A stretch of 38,106 nt of DNA from Candidatus Kaiserbacteria bacterium (GCA_002401495.1 NVTG01000018.1:1-38106), one strand, 5' to 3'. Shown: positions 15,905-24,013, numbered from the stretch's first letter. The notes: generated by a model from the letters alone, not told the origin. Program-made: numbers and translations.

Positions 15905-16369
15905 ATGAAAGAAACGGTGGTTATATTACATAATATCAGAAGTACACATAATGTAGGGTCTGCTTTTCGTACAGCTGACGCCGCAGGGGTTTCAAGGATG
16001 TACCTTACAGGCTACACGCCGTCCCCTGTGGATCGTTTTGGACGAGAACGTAAAGATATAGCAAAAACAGCATTAGGTGCCCAAAATCACGTTTCTTGGG
16101 AGAAAGCAGATTTAGCCAAAGTACTTAAAAAACTTAAAAAGGAATCATTTTCGATAGTAAGTGTAGAACAAGATGATAGGTCAGTGTCTGTTTATAAGTA
16201 CAAGGCTCCTAAAAAGTTAGCCTTAATCTTTGGTAACGAAGTAAGGGGTGTTTCCAAACAAATTAGAGATAAGAGTGACAGAATAATCGAGATACCCATG
16301 AAGGGAGTAAAAGAATCTTTAAACGTAAGTGTGAGCGTAGGTATAGTATTATTCCTACTTAATAGTTAA
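15905..16369 (+). CDS. SpoU/TrmH-family RNA 2'-O-methyltransferase
   Basis: SAM-dependent ribose methyltransferase with the SPOUT trefoil-knot fold, acting on tRNA or rRNA. 154 residues, the compact catalytic form without an extra RNA-binding domain. Motif 1 HNIRSTHNVGSAFRTADAAG (residues 9-28), motif 2 LALIFGNEVRGVS, and motif 3 IEIPMKGVKESLNVSVSVGI are all present. Which nucleotide is modified cannot be told; TrmL-like (wobble position) or TrmH-like are both possible. The 3' end overlaps the convergent membrane-protein gene by 11 bases. Confidence 0.9.
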   Translation: MKETVVILHNIRSTHNVGSAFRTADAAGVSRMYLTGYTPSPVDRFGRERKDIAKTALGAQNHVSWEKADLAKVLKKLKKESFSIVSVEQDDRSVSVYKYKAPKKLALIFGNEVRGVSKQIRDKSDRIIEIPMKGVKESLNVSVSVGIVLFLLNS

Positions 16370-17282
16370 TTACATCAACTGTTCTATGTTTTTCGTCCAT
16401 AAGGCGAATAACTTCGTAATTTTCTTTCCATAAAGTATTATTTTGATTTAAGAAGACCCTCCATTCTTTGGAGCTCTCTTCTTGTATACCGCTACAGTAG
16501 TTGTAAGTAAAGCGTGGTTGTATGTAGTCAATACATGCACGGGAGAGACCAGAGTAGCCAGGTGAGTTACTTGTTATATATGAACAAGTTTTAAAGTTTT
16601 CAGCAAATTTAACACAAGCGTCTCCGTAAGTTCTAATATTTTCAATTGTTGGAGGAAGAATTTCCGATGGATCAACACATGAGGTGTTTAGTGCGGGTGC
16701 AAATTCCTGAGAGTCTTCTAAGAAGCCGGAACACGAATTTACCTTAAAGGAAACGCCAACAGGAGATTGTCTAGTTGCGATGATTGCACTTTCTCCTGGT
16801 CGAAGGTATATATCTGCCAACTCGTTAACTTCTCCAACTCTATAATTTAACGCTCCAAGTGGTAGACCAATCCAATTACCACTTATCATACTTTGGAGTG
16901 ACCAGTTACTTATATTCACTGGCTGTGCGTTTCTTTTTCCTGCTCTTATTTCAATATATTCTTTTGATAGGTTGGTGTTTGATATTGAAGAAGTCTTGTG
17001 AACAATTTCAACTAATCCAACAGCAGGGGAGAATTCTCCTAACTCGTCTATATCAATTTGGGCAGGTGAAGTCTTATCTGTCTGTAGAGGACCAGTTAAA
17101 TGGTCAGTGATAGCTGAGATGAAGTCACGTTGAGCTATTTGTTTTCTGTGTTCTTCAGGAACCTTTTTTACCGATGCAACAAAGAACCACGCAAGTCCTA
17201 TCATTGCCACGGTTATGATTATTACAAGAGCAGTTTTTAACCACTTAGGAATTGCTCCTAGTATTTCTGCAAAATCTGGCAT
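16359..17282 (-). CDS. Membrane-anchored protein with lamin-tail-like domain
   Basis: 307 residues: a short cytoplasmic start, one transmembrane helix (about 15-37, TALVIIITVAMIGLAWFFVA), then an extracytoplasmic part. Residues about 90-175 resemble a lamin-tail domain: LVEIVHKTSSISNTNLSKEY, IEIRAGKRNAQPVNISNWSL, then LRPGESAIIATRQSP. These are beta-sandwich domains often found on exported bacterial proteins. The C-terminal part has six cysteines (SCSGF, TSCVD, DACVKF, KTCSY, RACIDY, YNYCSG), probably disulphide-bonded. It is the last gene of the minus-strand run ruvA, MurE-like, LTD protein. The function is not known. Confidence 0.65.
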   Translation of the reverse strand: MPDFAEILGAIPKWLKTALVIIITVAMIGLAWFFVASVKKVPEEHRKQIAQRDFISAITDHLTGPLQTDKTSPAQIDIDELGEFSPAVGLVEIVHKTSSISNTNLSKEYIEIRAGKRNAQPVNISNWSLQSMISGNWIGLPLGALNYRVGEVNELADIYLRPGESAIIATRQSPVGVSFKVNSCSGFLEDSQEFAPALNTSCVDPSEILPPTIENIRTYGDACVKFAENFKTCSYITSNSPGYSGLSRACIDYIQPRFTYNYCSGIQEESSKEWRVFLNQNNTLWKENYEVIRLMDEKHRTVDVINY

Positions 17283-17284
17283 GT

Positions 17285-18550
17285 TTATATAGTATCAGCT
17301 CCCTCAATAATATTCTTTAGCTCTTCTCTTGCCACTTTTGAGTCGCTCCAGGGAGTTTTTTTGTTGTTTGCTTCCATTATATATGGATCAGTTCCTTTTC
17401 CTGTTATTAAAACAACATGATCTTCTGTTGCGCTAGATATTGCCGCGTGTATTGCACTTCGTCTGTCCATTATTATTTTTGGTTTTTCGTTCATTCCTTC
17501 AGCCATTTCGTCGATGATTGCTTTTGGGTCTTCGTCGTAAGGGTCTTCATTAGTTAATATTACTTCTTCACAATATTTCTCGGCGACTTCCGCCATTTTA
17601 GGACGCTTCCATGTATCACGGCCTCCGCCAGTGTTTCCTAGTACACATATTTTTTTCTTGTTTGGAAATGCTTGATACAAACTCTCTAAAGATTCCACGG
17701 TGTGTGCGTAATCAACTATCAAATCAAAGTCTTGTCCTTCGTCTATTTTCTCAACACGTCCTGGTATTAGAGTTACGTTTTCAAGACCCACTTTTATATG
17801 ATCCATATCTATTTCAATCGCTTTTGCAAAAACTGCAGCAGCTAACATGTTATATATTGTGAAAGTCCCTGGAATAGTGGAGGTGATACTCACTCCCATA
17901 AATGTCATAACAGAGCCTTCTTCGTCTGTTGAATACGGCCGTGCGTAATCTAGTCCGTATGGATACGACTCTTCTACTTTTAATGATAGAAATTGAGTTC
18001 CGTATTCGTCGTCTTCGTTAGCTACAATTAAACGGGGACGTTTTTTTGATTTAACTAAAGAGTTTCCTATTTTAAACTTTGCCTCAACATATTTTTCAAA
18101 TGAGCCATGGGCTTCGATGTGTTCGCGTGCGATGTTTGTAAAAACTAGTGCGTCTATATGGATACCGATATGTCTGAATTGTTTTGTTCCTTCGGAAGTC
18201 ATTTCGATAATTACCCAGTCGCATTTAGAGTTAACTGCTTTTCTTAAAAAGCGGTGCATGAAAAACCTTCCAGGCATTGTCATCTTCAACTTGTTTGCAT
18301 TACTTTCGTCTCCAATTTTAAAACGTATGGTACTGGCAAGAGCCGTCTTTTGACCATCAGCCTCTAGTATTGAGTTTATAAACTCACATACACTGGACTT
18401 TCCTTTTGTTCCGGTAACTGCAACTATTTTAATTTTTTTAGAAGGTTGTCGATATACTAGTATTCCTAGCCACACGAGCATCCGGTGATAGGCGGGGGCA
18501 AGTGCGTTGAATATTCTCGTAGGAATAAATTTTTTAATAAACATCAACAT
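17285..18550 (-). CDS. Mur ligase family protein, MurE-like, without the N-terminal domain
   Basis: ATP-dependent amide ligase of cell-wall type. 421 residues; normal MurE has about 490. The ATP-binding signature VAVTGTKGKSSV comes at about residues 43-54, earlier than in MurE, so the UDP-substrate domain is replaced by a short hydrophobic N-terminus (IFNALAPAYHRMLVWLGILVY). The central and C-terminal domains are good: FTNIAREHIEAHGSFEKY, VDYAHTVESLESL, VLGNTGGGRDTWKRPKM, LTNEDPYDEDP at the amino-acid-specifying site (E. coli MurE has DNPR), and GKGTDPYIM. It starts directly after ruvA with a one-base gap. The amino acid added, or a non-MurE role, is open. Confidence 0.8.
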   Translation of the reverse strand: MLMFIKKFIPTRIFNALAPAYHRMLVWLGILVYRQPSKKIKIVAVTGTKGKSSVCEFINSILEADGQKTALASTIRFKIGDESNANKLKMTMPGRFFMHRFLRKAVNSKCDWVIIEMTSEGTKQFRHIGIHIDALVFTNIAREHIEAHGSFEKYVEAKFKIGNSLVKSKKRPRLIVANEDDEYGTQFLSLKVEESYPYGLDYARPYSTDEEGSVMTFMGVSITSTIPGTFTIYNMLAAAVFAKAIEIDMDHIKVGLENVTLIPGRVEKIDEGQDFDLIVDYAHTVESLESLYQAFPNKKKICVLGNTGGGRDTWKRPKMAEVAEKYCEEVILTNEDPYDEDPKAIIDEMAEGMNEKPKIIMDRRSAIHAAISSATEDHVVLITGKGTDPYIMEANNKKTPWSDSKVAREELKNIIEGADTI

Positions 18551-18551
18551 A

Positions 18552-19115
18552 CTAAGAAGAGAGAGTTTTTAGAGCTAGCTTTAGTCGCTCACCAGCGCCA
18601 GTTATATCTCTAGGAACTTCTCTAAGTGCGTTTCTAGACTCAGCTAGTGAATATCCCATAGTGGCGAGGGCCTCTATTGCATCCATGTCTTCTTTTAAGG
18701 ATGGGTCGTGAATACTTTTTCCAACCTTGTCGCCAAGGTCTAGAATTATTTTCTTTGCACTTTTTGCACCGATCCCTGATACCTTAGTTAAATATGAATC
18801 ATCGCTTTGTGCGATAGCACTCATTAGTGTTGATGTATCTGCAAGAGAGAGTATTGCCATCGCGGATTTTGGTCCAACTCCTGAAACTCCAATTAACATC
18901 TCAAAGAATTCAAGATCTTCTCTGTTTCTAAAGCCATATATATCAAGTGATTTTTCGCGTACGGCAAGATGCGTCCAAAGGGTATAATCTTCGTTTTCTG
19001 GTGAATTTGCCAATGTGTCGGGACTTACAAGTACTTTGTACCCAACACCTTGAACATTAAGCACCATGTATTCAGGGTCTTTTAGAGCCACTTTACCTGT
19101 TAATTGTATAAACAT
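18552..19115 (-). CDS. ruvA: Holliday junction DNA-binding protein RuvA
   Basis: Tetrameric junction-binding subunit that loads RuvB. 187 residues. N-terminal OB fold (MFIQLTGKVALKDPEYMVLNVQGVGYKV), two helix-hairpin-helix motifs (FFEMLIGVSGVGPKSAMAIL, LTKVSGIGAKSAKKIILDL), and a C-terminal helical domain with IEALATMGYSLAESRNAL that contacts RuvB. A TATACT -10 element ends seven bases ahead of its ATG (minus strand), so it is probably leaderless and is the first gene of a three-gene operon with the MurE-like and lamin-tail genes. Confidence 0.95.
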   Translation of the reverse strand: MFIQLTGKVALKDPEYMVLNVQGVGYKVLVSPDTLANSPENEDYTLWTHLAVREKSLDIYGFRNREDLEFFEMLIGVSGVGPKSAMAILSLADTSTLMSAIAQSDDSYLTKVSGIGAKSAKKIILDLGDKVGKSIHDPSLKEDMDAIEALATMGYSLAESRNALREVPRDITGAGERLKLALKTLSS

Positions 19116-19122
19116 TATCTAC

Positions 19123-19128
19123 AGTATA
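19123..19128 (-). promoter_or_regulatory. -10 element of ruvA, leaderless type
   Basis: TATACT on the minus strand, seven bases before the ruvA ATG at 19115. Confidence 0.6.
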
Positions 19129-19148
19129 AAGTATGCTGTATTGAGTAT

Positions 19149-19931
19149 CTAGTCTTTATATAATGCTGTTATTTTGCGTATAGATGAAAGGACCGTTTCT
19201 AAGACCTTCTTATTAAAAAGTACTTTGTGGTGACCACTTATAGGTACCTTTATATTTTCCAGTGCCTTATTAAGAAAACTACCTTGTTCTGCCCATATAT
19301 GATTGTCATATTCTGGAATGATAGAAATTATTTTACGATTTACTTCCTGACGATTTTCTAAGTCAGTAATTATCTTACTGTCAGTTCGTAATTCTGCAAA
19401 AGAATCGTGAGGAATTAGTTTTGCCATCGCAGAACCTGAGAAAGGTGTGGCAATTGATACCATTCCGAGTACTCTATTATCTTCATTGTTGTGTGTGAGC
19501 AGGTACTTGCCGATAAGGCCCCCTTTGCTATGGGCTACCAAGACAGCTCCAGATAGTCCGTGCTTGGTAATTATTTCTCGTATGGCATCAGACCCACGAG
19601 ATACTTTTGGTGGAATATGACCCTTTTTTGGAATTATATGTACGAGTAGAGATCGAAGTGTTTTTGCAGACGTTGGAATGTTATATATGTTGTATCCGAG
19701 CTTAGGAACAATATAGACAGGATGCCCCTGTTTTGAGATAGCGTCTCCCAGGTATTTCATAAATCCCCACTTACCCAAAATTCCTGGAATGAGAATTACT
19801 GGAGCTTTCCCTTTGCGTATAAAATCAAGATAGTGTTTTGGAGGGTTTTTATGGGCAACCATAGAAAAAGTGCCGCGAAACATAAAACCATAATCTACCA
19901 ACCAAGACTCAGACTTTTTGTATAGGTTCAT
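19149..19931 (-). CDS. Alpha/beta hydrolase, lipase-like
   Basis: 260 residues of the lipase/esterase class. After a short N-terminus come VILIPGILGKWGFMKYLGDAI (oxyanion region), the nucleophile elbow VAHSKGG with Ser135, then IIPEYDNHIW with Asp209 as probable acid and ISGHHKVLF with His234 or His235. The triad order and spacing fit the family. No clear signal peptide, so it is probably cytoplasmic or membrane-associated. TATACT ends eight bases before the ATG, again leaderless. Substrate unknown; lipid or ester hydrolysis is inferred. A second hydrolase lies 70 bases upstream. Confidence 0.8.
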   Translation of the reverse strand: MNLYKKSESWLVDYGFMFRGTFSMVAHKNPPKHYLDFIRKGKAPVILIPGILGKWGFMKYLGDAISKQGHPVYIVPKLGYNIYNIPTSAKTLRSLLVHIIPKKGHIPPKVSRGSDAIREIITKHGLSGAVLVAHSKGGLIGKYLLTHNNEDNRVLGMVSIATPFSGSAMAKLIPHDSFAELRTDSKIITDLENRQEVNRKIISIIPEYDNHIWAEQGSFLNKALENIKVPISGHHKVLFNKKVLETVLSSIRKITALYKD

Positions 19932-19939
19932 TAATCAGG

Positions 19940-19945
19940 AGTATA
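19940..19945 (-). promoter_or_regulatory. -10 element of the lipase-like gene, leaderless type
   Basis: TATACT on the minus strand, eight bases before the ATG at 19931. Confidence 0.55.
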
Positions 19946-19951
19946 TCATTG

Positions 19952-19988
19952 TAAAAGAAAAAGGGCCCTCCAGAAGAAGGCCCTTTTG
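19952..19988 (-). terminator. Intrinsic terminator of the second hydrolase gene
   Basis: Stem AAAAGGGCC/GGCCCTTTT (19959-19967 with 19979-19987). On the minus strand it is followed by a T-rich run (TTTTTCTTTT). It lies directly downstream of the gene at 20001-20525 and just before the promoter of the lipase gene. Confidence 0.8.
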
Positions 19989-20000
19989 TGCGGAAGTGTC

Positions 20001-20525
20001 TTACTTAGACACTTCGGCTATTTTTTCAGCTGGCTTGTCGCTAAACAATGGCCCAAGCAGGTGATCGCAAGAAATTGCTTCATGGTGTTCTGCGTAAGGG
20101 TGTCTTGCACCCCACCACACAACCCAGTCGAACCTTGCTCGGAAGGAAATAATAGATATTCCTTCGTCATCTTTAAGGTTTGAGCCCAGCATTTTTGAGA
20201 ACAGTCCCCACAAAAAGGTGTGAGGCGACATTAGCGTAATCACACGCACCTTAGCCTTTTTGAATCTGGGTGCGATTGCAGTTGCAATAACACCTCCCAT
20301 GCTGAAACCAAAAAGTATTACCTCTCGGCCTTCGTGATCATATTCTTTCAGAATCGCATCGGCAAACCGGAGCATTTTATTTTTTTGCCAAGGGAAGTAA
20401 AAACATTCCTCGACTACAAAGTCTGTCTCAGGAAAGTATTTAGCAAACGCTTTTCTGAAGCGATTAGAAATTTGTGAGGTAATTTCTAAAATACCGGGAA
20501 TGTAGACAATTACTTCACGAACCAC
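20001..20525 (-). CDS. Small alpha/beta hydrolase
   Basis: 174 residues from GTG 20525, which is placed by a strong Shine-Dalgarno (AGGAGGT) six bases upstream. This is rare in the window. YIPGILEITSQISNRF near the start, nucleophile elbow LFGFSMGGVIATAI with Ser75, a possible acid Asp in RARFDWVVWWG, and His in SCDHLLGPLFSD. Unlike the neighbouring lipase it has a ribosome-binding site and its own terminator, and codon use is more mixed (frequent GCC, GTC, CTG). This points to separate acquisition. Substrate unknown. Confidence 0.75.
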   Translation of the reverse strand: MVREVIVYIPGILEITSQISNRFRKAFAKYFPETDFVVEECFYFPWQKNKMLRFADAILKEYDHEGREVILFGFSMGGVIATAIAPRFKKAKVRVITLMSPHTFLWGLFSKMLGSNLKDDEGISIISFRARFDWVVWWGARHPYAEHHEAISCDHLLGPLFSDKPAEKIAEVSK

Positions 20526-20646
20526 GCAGCACCTCCTTGGTTAAAGTGAAAGACAAAGAACTTTAGTATTTACACACAACTACCCAACATAATCAAGTTT
20601 TTAATCACTTTTCACTACTAGGGCTTGTTTTTTGCCGTATTTTTTG

Positions 20647-20652
20647 TAATAT
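20647..20652 (+). promoter_or_regulatory. -10 element of rpsT
   Basis: TAATAT eight bases before ATG 20661, with TTGTTT (20625-20630) at 16 bases as a -35. Confidence 0.5.
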
Positions 20653-20660
20653 GTCCATCT

Positions 20661-20921
20661 ATGGCAACAAGTAAATCAGGAAAAAAATCAGCAAAGCAAT
20701 CAGAAGCTAAGCGCGTGTTTAATGTGCGTAGTCTTCGTGCTATGAAAGCATCCATCAAAAAGGCGGATGAGCTTGTTGGAAACAAAGATAAGAAGGGGGC
20801 AGAGGCTATTCTTCCAACTGTTTTTAAAACTATTGATAAGGCAGAGAAAAGAGGCATTCTTAAAAAGAATACTGCCAACAGAAAGAAATCACGAATTTCT
20901 AAATCTATTGCGAACGTTTAA
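20661..20921 (+). CDS. rpsT: 30S ribosomal protein S20
   Basis: Primary 16S rRNA-binding protein of the small subunit. 86 residues from ATG 20661 (MATSKSGKKSAKQSEAKRVF), the normal S20 length. Lys-rich helical pattern with RSLRAMKASIKKADEL and TIDKAEKRGILKKNTANRKKSRISKSI, the classic S20 C-terminal helix. The open frame reaches back to 20625 but those 12 hydrophobic residues cover the promoter and were excluded. Single gene with its own terminator. Confidence 0.95.
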   Translation: MATSKSGKKSAKQSEAKRVFNVRSLRAMKASIKKADELVGNKDKKGAEAILPTVFKTIDKAEKRGILKKNTANRKKSRISKSIANV

Positions 20922-20923
20922 AG

Positions 20924-20948
20924 AAATCACCCTAAGGGTGATTTTTTT
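20924..20948 (+). terminator. Intrinsic terminator of rpsT
   Basis: Nine-bp stem AAATCACCC/GGGTGATTT, three-base loop, T-run. Begins three bases after the stop codon. Confidence 0.85.
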
Positions 20949-21035
20949 GTTAGAGAAGGTGTATTGTACTGTACATTTATCATAATCTGTGTCATATTAA
21001 ATATTGGCATAAAACACAAGGAAAGGGTTGTTGAT

Positions 21036-21410
21036 ATGTTTACTATTGGTTTTCAATATCTTGTCGTTGCTTTAATTGGCCTAAAAGCGGGCCAACTGAT
21101 GTCTTACCGGTTGCAAGGGTATTTTGACAAAATTGCAGAGTGTCGGCGGATAGATGATATGCGTAAGATGCCAGGTATCTGGCCTCGTCCCAATAAAGGG
21201 GATCTGATATTCGTCTATTGTATTATTTTCTACTTCTTTTCAGCTTTCGCGATCATTGGGTATGCGGTAGTGTTTGAATTGGCTCAGTGGAGTAAATGGG
21301 AACTGATTACTCCGGACGCAGGGTTCCAGTTTTTACTGCTTGCAACAATATATCTTCTGGCAATTGTTGCAGCTCACCCGATTGCAATTAAGGTGGAAAA
21401 AATAACATAA
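21036..21410 (+). CDS. Integral membrane protein of unknown function (124 aa)
   Basis: 124 residues from ATG 21036, placed by a purine-rich AAGGAAAGGG about ten bases upstream. An earlier start at 20964 would lie in untranslated leader. Three probable transmembrane helices: residues 2-20, 59-80 (LIFVYCIIFYFFSAFAIIGYAVVF) and 98-117 (FQFLLLATIYLLAIVAAHPI). A basic cytoplasmic loop lies between the first two (RRIDDMRKMPGIWPRPNKGD). No family recognised. Like the gene at 20001 it is a single gene with a Shine-Dalgarno and a terminator. Confidence 0.65.
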   Translation: MFTIGFQYLVVALIGLKAGQLMSYRLQGYFDKIAECRRIDDMRKMPGIWPRPNKGDLIFVYCIIFYFFSAFAIIGYAVVFELAQWSKWELITPDAGFQFLLLATIYLLAIVAAHPIAIKVEKIT

Positions 21411-21444
21411 CCGTCTTCGGACGAGAATAGAGAGGTAGATTTTC

Positions 21445-21490
21445 ATAGGAAAACCGCCCTCGTTCTCACGAAGGCGGTTTTCCTATTTTC
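21445..21490 (+). terminator. Intrinsic terminator
   Basis: 14-bp perfect stem (21445-21458 with 21473-21486) containing AAAACCGCC/GGCGGTTTT, then TTTTC. Follows the membrane-protein gene. Confidence 0.8.
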
Positions 21491-21513
21491 ATTCATAAAC
21501 TCCAAAACCTTGG

Positions 21514-21585
21514 TGCTCTCGACAGGAATCGAACCTGTATCAATGGTTCCGCAAACCACCATTCTATCCGTTGAACTACGAGAGC
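21514..21585 (-). tRNA. tRNA-Arg (GCG)
   Basis: Minus strand: acceptor GCTCTCG/CGAGAGC, discriminator A, encoded CCA (to 21511), T stem ACAGG/CCTGT. The D-loop is Arg-like (TCAACGGATAGAA). The anticodon stem GTGGT/ACCAT closes loop TTGCGGA, giving anticodon GCG for CGC/CGU instead of the usual bacterial ACG. Confidence 0.88.
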
Positions 21586-21605
21586 AGTTCGACGCTACTA
21601 TACAA

Positions 21606-22067
21606 CTAAACACCAAGTCTTTCTAGTATTTTTTGACCCAAAGGCTCACTTAATTCTTCCTCTGGTAAATGTTCACTTAGATACGAATGAATCTGTTCTG
21701 CATCGGTATCTTCAAGAGTTACTATGATGTGTGGAACCATAAATCTCCTAGCATCTACTATTAATGTAGGACTTTCTGTTCCACGACCTTCAATCCAAAA
21801 AGAAATAAGCATCTTATATGGAAACAGGGACTCATCGATTAATATTCCTTGAGGTGTTAGAGAAAACTCTAGTTCCTTTGGTGGCTTTGCCGAGAGCATA
21901 GCTATAGTGAATGATCCTATTATTATAAGAAGAGCAAAGAAAAAGTTTTTAAATAGAATGGCAACAATTGCACTTGAAACAGCAATTATTCCCAGCGCCC
22001 AAAACCAATCGGCTCCTTTTTCTGTATGTGAGTGTTCGTATGCTTTCCAAGAGATGTCTTTTTGCAT
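21606..22067 (-). CDS. Membrane protein of unknown function (153 aa)
   Basis: 153 residues. The N-terminus (ISWKAYEHSHTEKGADWFWALG) is followed by two closely spaced transmembrane helices (about 22-60). A soluble C-terminal domain of about 90 residues follows (ELEFSLTPQGILIDESLFPYKMLISFWIEGRG...), beta-rich, ending with a helix and LGQKILERLGV. The WKAYEHSHTEKGADW-type start is a recurrent feature of an unnamed CPR membrane family as far as I recall. A TATACA hexamer sits eight bases before the ATG. Topology suggests a membrane sensor or assembly factor, but no function can be assigned. Confidence 0.65.
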   Translation of the reverse strand: MQKDISWKAYEHSHTEKGADWFWALGIIAVSSAIVAILFKNFFFALLIIIGSFTIAMLSAKPPKELEFSLTPQGILIDESLFPYKMLISFWIEGRGTESPTLIVDARRFMVPHIIVTLEDTDAEQIHSYLSEHLPEEELSEPLGQKILERLGV

Positions 22068-22116
22068 GTATATATTGTATAGATATAATTTAAAGTATTC
22101 AATCTCTCTCTTGTGC

Positions 22117-22122
22117 TAGTAT
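22117..22122 (+). promoter_or_regulatory. -10 element of yvcK, leaderless type
   Basis: TAGTAT six bases before ATG 22129, no Shine-Dalgarno. Confidence 0.55.
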
Positions 22123-22128
22123 TTTCAT

Positions 22129-23082
22129 ATGAAAAGAGTGGTAACAATAGGGGGCGGTACTGGTAGTTTTGTACTTCTTTCTGGACTTAAGAAATATCCA
22201 CTAGAAATTTCAGCGATTGTATCTATGGCTGACGACGGGGGCTCTACCGGTCTTTTAAGAGATGAGCTTGGAGTTTTGCCACCTGGTGATGTACGAAAGT
22301 GTCTCGCAGCACTCGCCCAAGCATCTCCCGAGGTTAGAGACTTATTTAACTACAGATTCACAAACGGGAAATTAGAAGGACATAATGCAGGGAACTTATT
22401 TATCTCTGCACTTGAAAAAGTTACTGGAAGTTTCACTAAAGCAGTTGAAGTAGCTGGAAAGATACTAAATATATACGGGAAAGTTATTCCTGTTACAGAA
22501 GAAGACATGAGGTTGGTTGTTGAACTTAACAACGGAGTTTCTCTTCAAGGTGAGAGTAAGTTAGATGACAACAAGGAAGTTAGAGAAAACGGAGTTAGGG
22601 GAGTGTCTCTTAATCATGAGGTAGAGGCAAATGAGGATGCACTAACTGCAATATCGGAGGCTGACCTAATTGTAATAGGTCCTGGAGATATTTACGGAAG
22701 TATAGTTCCTAATCTTTTAGTTAATGGAATATCGGAGTCTCTTAAGAAAACAAAAGCAAAGATAATTGTGGTTGCGAATATAACAAACAAGAAAGGGTTA
22801 ACAGATGGGTTCACGGTTCAAGATTTTGCTAAGTTCATAGAGGGCTATATGCTGGGTAGGACCGTAGATATGGTTATATACAACACACAAGTTCCAGAGG
22901 AGGATCTTGTTTTAAAATATGAAGAACAAGAAGGGCAAGATATGATAGTTGAATATGATACTAAAAGTGAGATTCCTGTAATGGGTGTGGATCTTTTAGT
23001 TGATGAGGAAAAACATTTTATCCGCCATGATAGTGACAAACTTGCTACTGCTGTTGTAGAGTATATGAAAGACAATGAATAA
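22129..23082 (+). CDS. yvcK: YvcK/CofD-family protein (gluconeogenesis factor type)
   Basis: Member of the CofD/YvcK family: in Bacillus YvcK (GlmR) regulates carbon flow into cell-wall precursors and binds UDP-sugars. 317 residues. The start VVTIGGGTGSFVLLSGLKKY is the nucleotide-binding glycine loop. SMADDGGSTGLLRDELGVLPPGDVRKCLAAL is the family hallmark, then GHNAGNLFISALEKVTG and LIVIGPGDIYGSIVPNLLV. No CofD cofactor pathway is expected in such a small genome, so the YvcK role is favoured. Its 3' end overlaps the next gene by eight bases. Confidence 0.9.
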   Translation: MKRVVTIGGGTGSFVLLSGLKKYPLEISAIVSMADDGGSTGLLRDELGVLPPGDVRKCLAALAQASPEVRDLFNYRFTNGKLEGHNAGNLFISALEKVTGSFTKAVEVAGKILNIYGKVIPVTEEDMRLVVELNNGVSLQGESKLDDNKEVRENGVRGVSLNHEVEANEDALTAISEADLIVIGPGDIYGSIVPNLLVNGISESLKKTKAKIIVVANITNKKGLTDGFTVQDFAKFIEGYMLGRTVDMVIYNTQVPEEDLVLKYEEQEGQDMIVEYDTKSEIPVMGVDLLVDEEKHFIRHDSDKLATAVVEYMKDNE

Positions 23083-23872
23083 ATTACTTTTAATATTATT
23101 ATTGCTACCAATTTTTGCATCAGCTAATAGCGCGGGGCTAGTAAGTGGTATTTGGTTTGAAACCACTCCCGTAACAGACTTTAAAGAAGTTTCAGTGTAT
23201 TCAGTAGTTCATAATCAAACGGATGAGCAGATTCAAGGCATCGCAACACTCTTTGTTGATGGAGATGCAGTGGTTGCCGAAGACGTTGTAGTAAAAAGAG
23301 GGGATATAACAAGAGTGGGCATTCCGTACAAATTCTCTGCAGGGCCGCATAAGGTAAATATGCACTTTACCGCAAACAATGAGTCAGAAGTAACGTCATT
23401 AGAGTTAACAGGCACGATAATAATTGTTGTTAAAGATAGTGATGGGGATGGAATTAAAGACAGTGATGAAGTTTTGGATATAGATGATTCGGACCCATTA
23501 GTTAATCAAGAAGAAGGCCTTACTAATATGAGTAAGCAGTTACTTCAGAAAATAACTAAAAACAAACTTGCTACGAGCACGATACTTACTTCGATAAATG
23601 ATGCAAGAGAAAGAGGGGCTACCGTTATGAGAGACTACGAAGAAGAATCAAGAGAATCACTCGAAGAGCTTCAGAATAAGGAAAATTTAACAAAGGCTGA
23701 AGAAGGGAAGAAGAGGGAGCATCAACTTGCGGCCGTGGGGGCTTCAGGAGTAGGTGCCGTTTTGGAAAGTGATTGGTTGTTTTACGTTCACGTCCTGGTT
23801 TTAGTTCTTAGTGTGGGGCATCTTGGCTGGAAGTTTTTTGCAAGCAGGTTTAGAACGGTGGAGGAGGAATAA
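23075..23872 (+). CDS. Exported, membrane-anchored protein with calcium-binding type repeat
   Basis: 265 residues: signal peptide (MNKLLLILLLLPIFASANSA), a beta-rich CARDB/Ig-like domain (about 25-115), then an Asp-rich DSDGDGIKDSDEVLDIDDSDPL segment like thrombospondin type-3 or EF-hand calcium loops (about 124-145). A charged coiled-coil-like helix follows (RDYEEESRESLEELQNKENLTKAEEGKKRE), then a C-terminal transmembrane helix (about 230-255) with a short cytoplasmic tail. Translationally coupled to yvcK, with which it ends the transcript. Role unknown; a calcium-stabilised surface protein is inferred. Confidence 0.7.
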   Translation: MNKLLLILLLLPIFASANSAGLVSGIWFETTPVTDFKEVSVYSVVHNQTDEQIQGIATLFVDGDAVVAEDVVVKRGDITRVGIPYKFSAGPHKVNMHFTANNESEVTSLELTGTIIIVVKDSDGDGIKDSDEVLDIDDSDPLVNQEEGLTNMSKQLLQKITKNKLATSTILTSINDARERGATVMRDYEEESRESLEELQNKENLTKAEEGKKREHQLAAVGASGVGAVLESDWLFYVHVLVLVLSVGHLGWKFFASRFRTVEEE

Positions 23873-23897
23873 AAATACCCGCGTTAGCGGGTATTTT
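23873..23897 (+). terminator. Intrinsic terminator of the yvcK operon
   Basis: Stem AAATACCCGC/GCGGGTATTT with loop GTTA, followed by T residues, immediately after the stop codon. Confidence 0.85.
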
Positions 23898-23907
23898 TAT
23901 TAATCTG

Positions 23908-23991
23908 CGGAGGGCAAGGGACTCGAACCCTCATGGGCGTAAACCCGCTTGTTTTCAAGACAAGTTCCTTACCAATTCGGAGCAACCCTCC
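23908..23991 (-). tRNA. tRNA-Ser (TGA)
   Basis: Minus strand, 84 nt with a long variable arm (GCGGGTTTACGCCC). Acceptor GGAGGGT/GCCCTCC, discriminator G as in serine tRNAs, anticodon loop CTTGAAA (anticodon TGA). CCA not encoded. Confidence 0.95.
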
Positions 23992-24013
23992 AGAGCAACA
24001 ATGTAACACTTTT

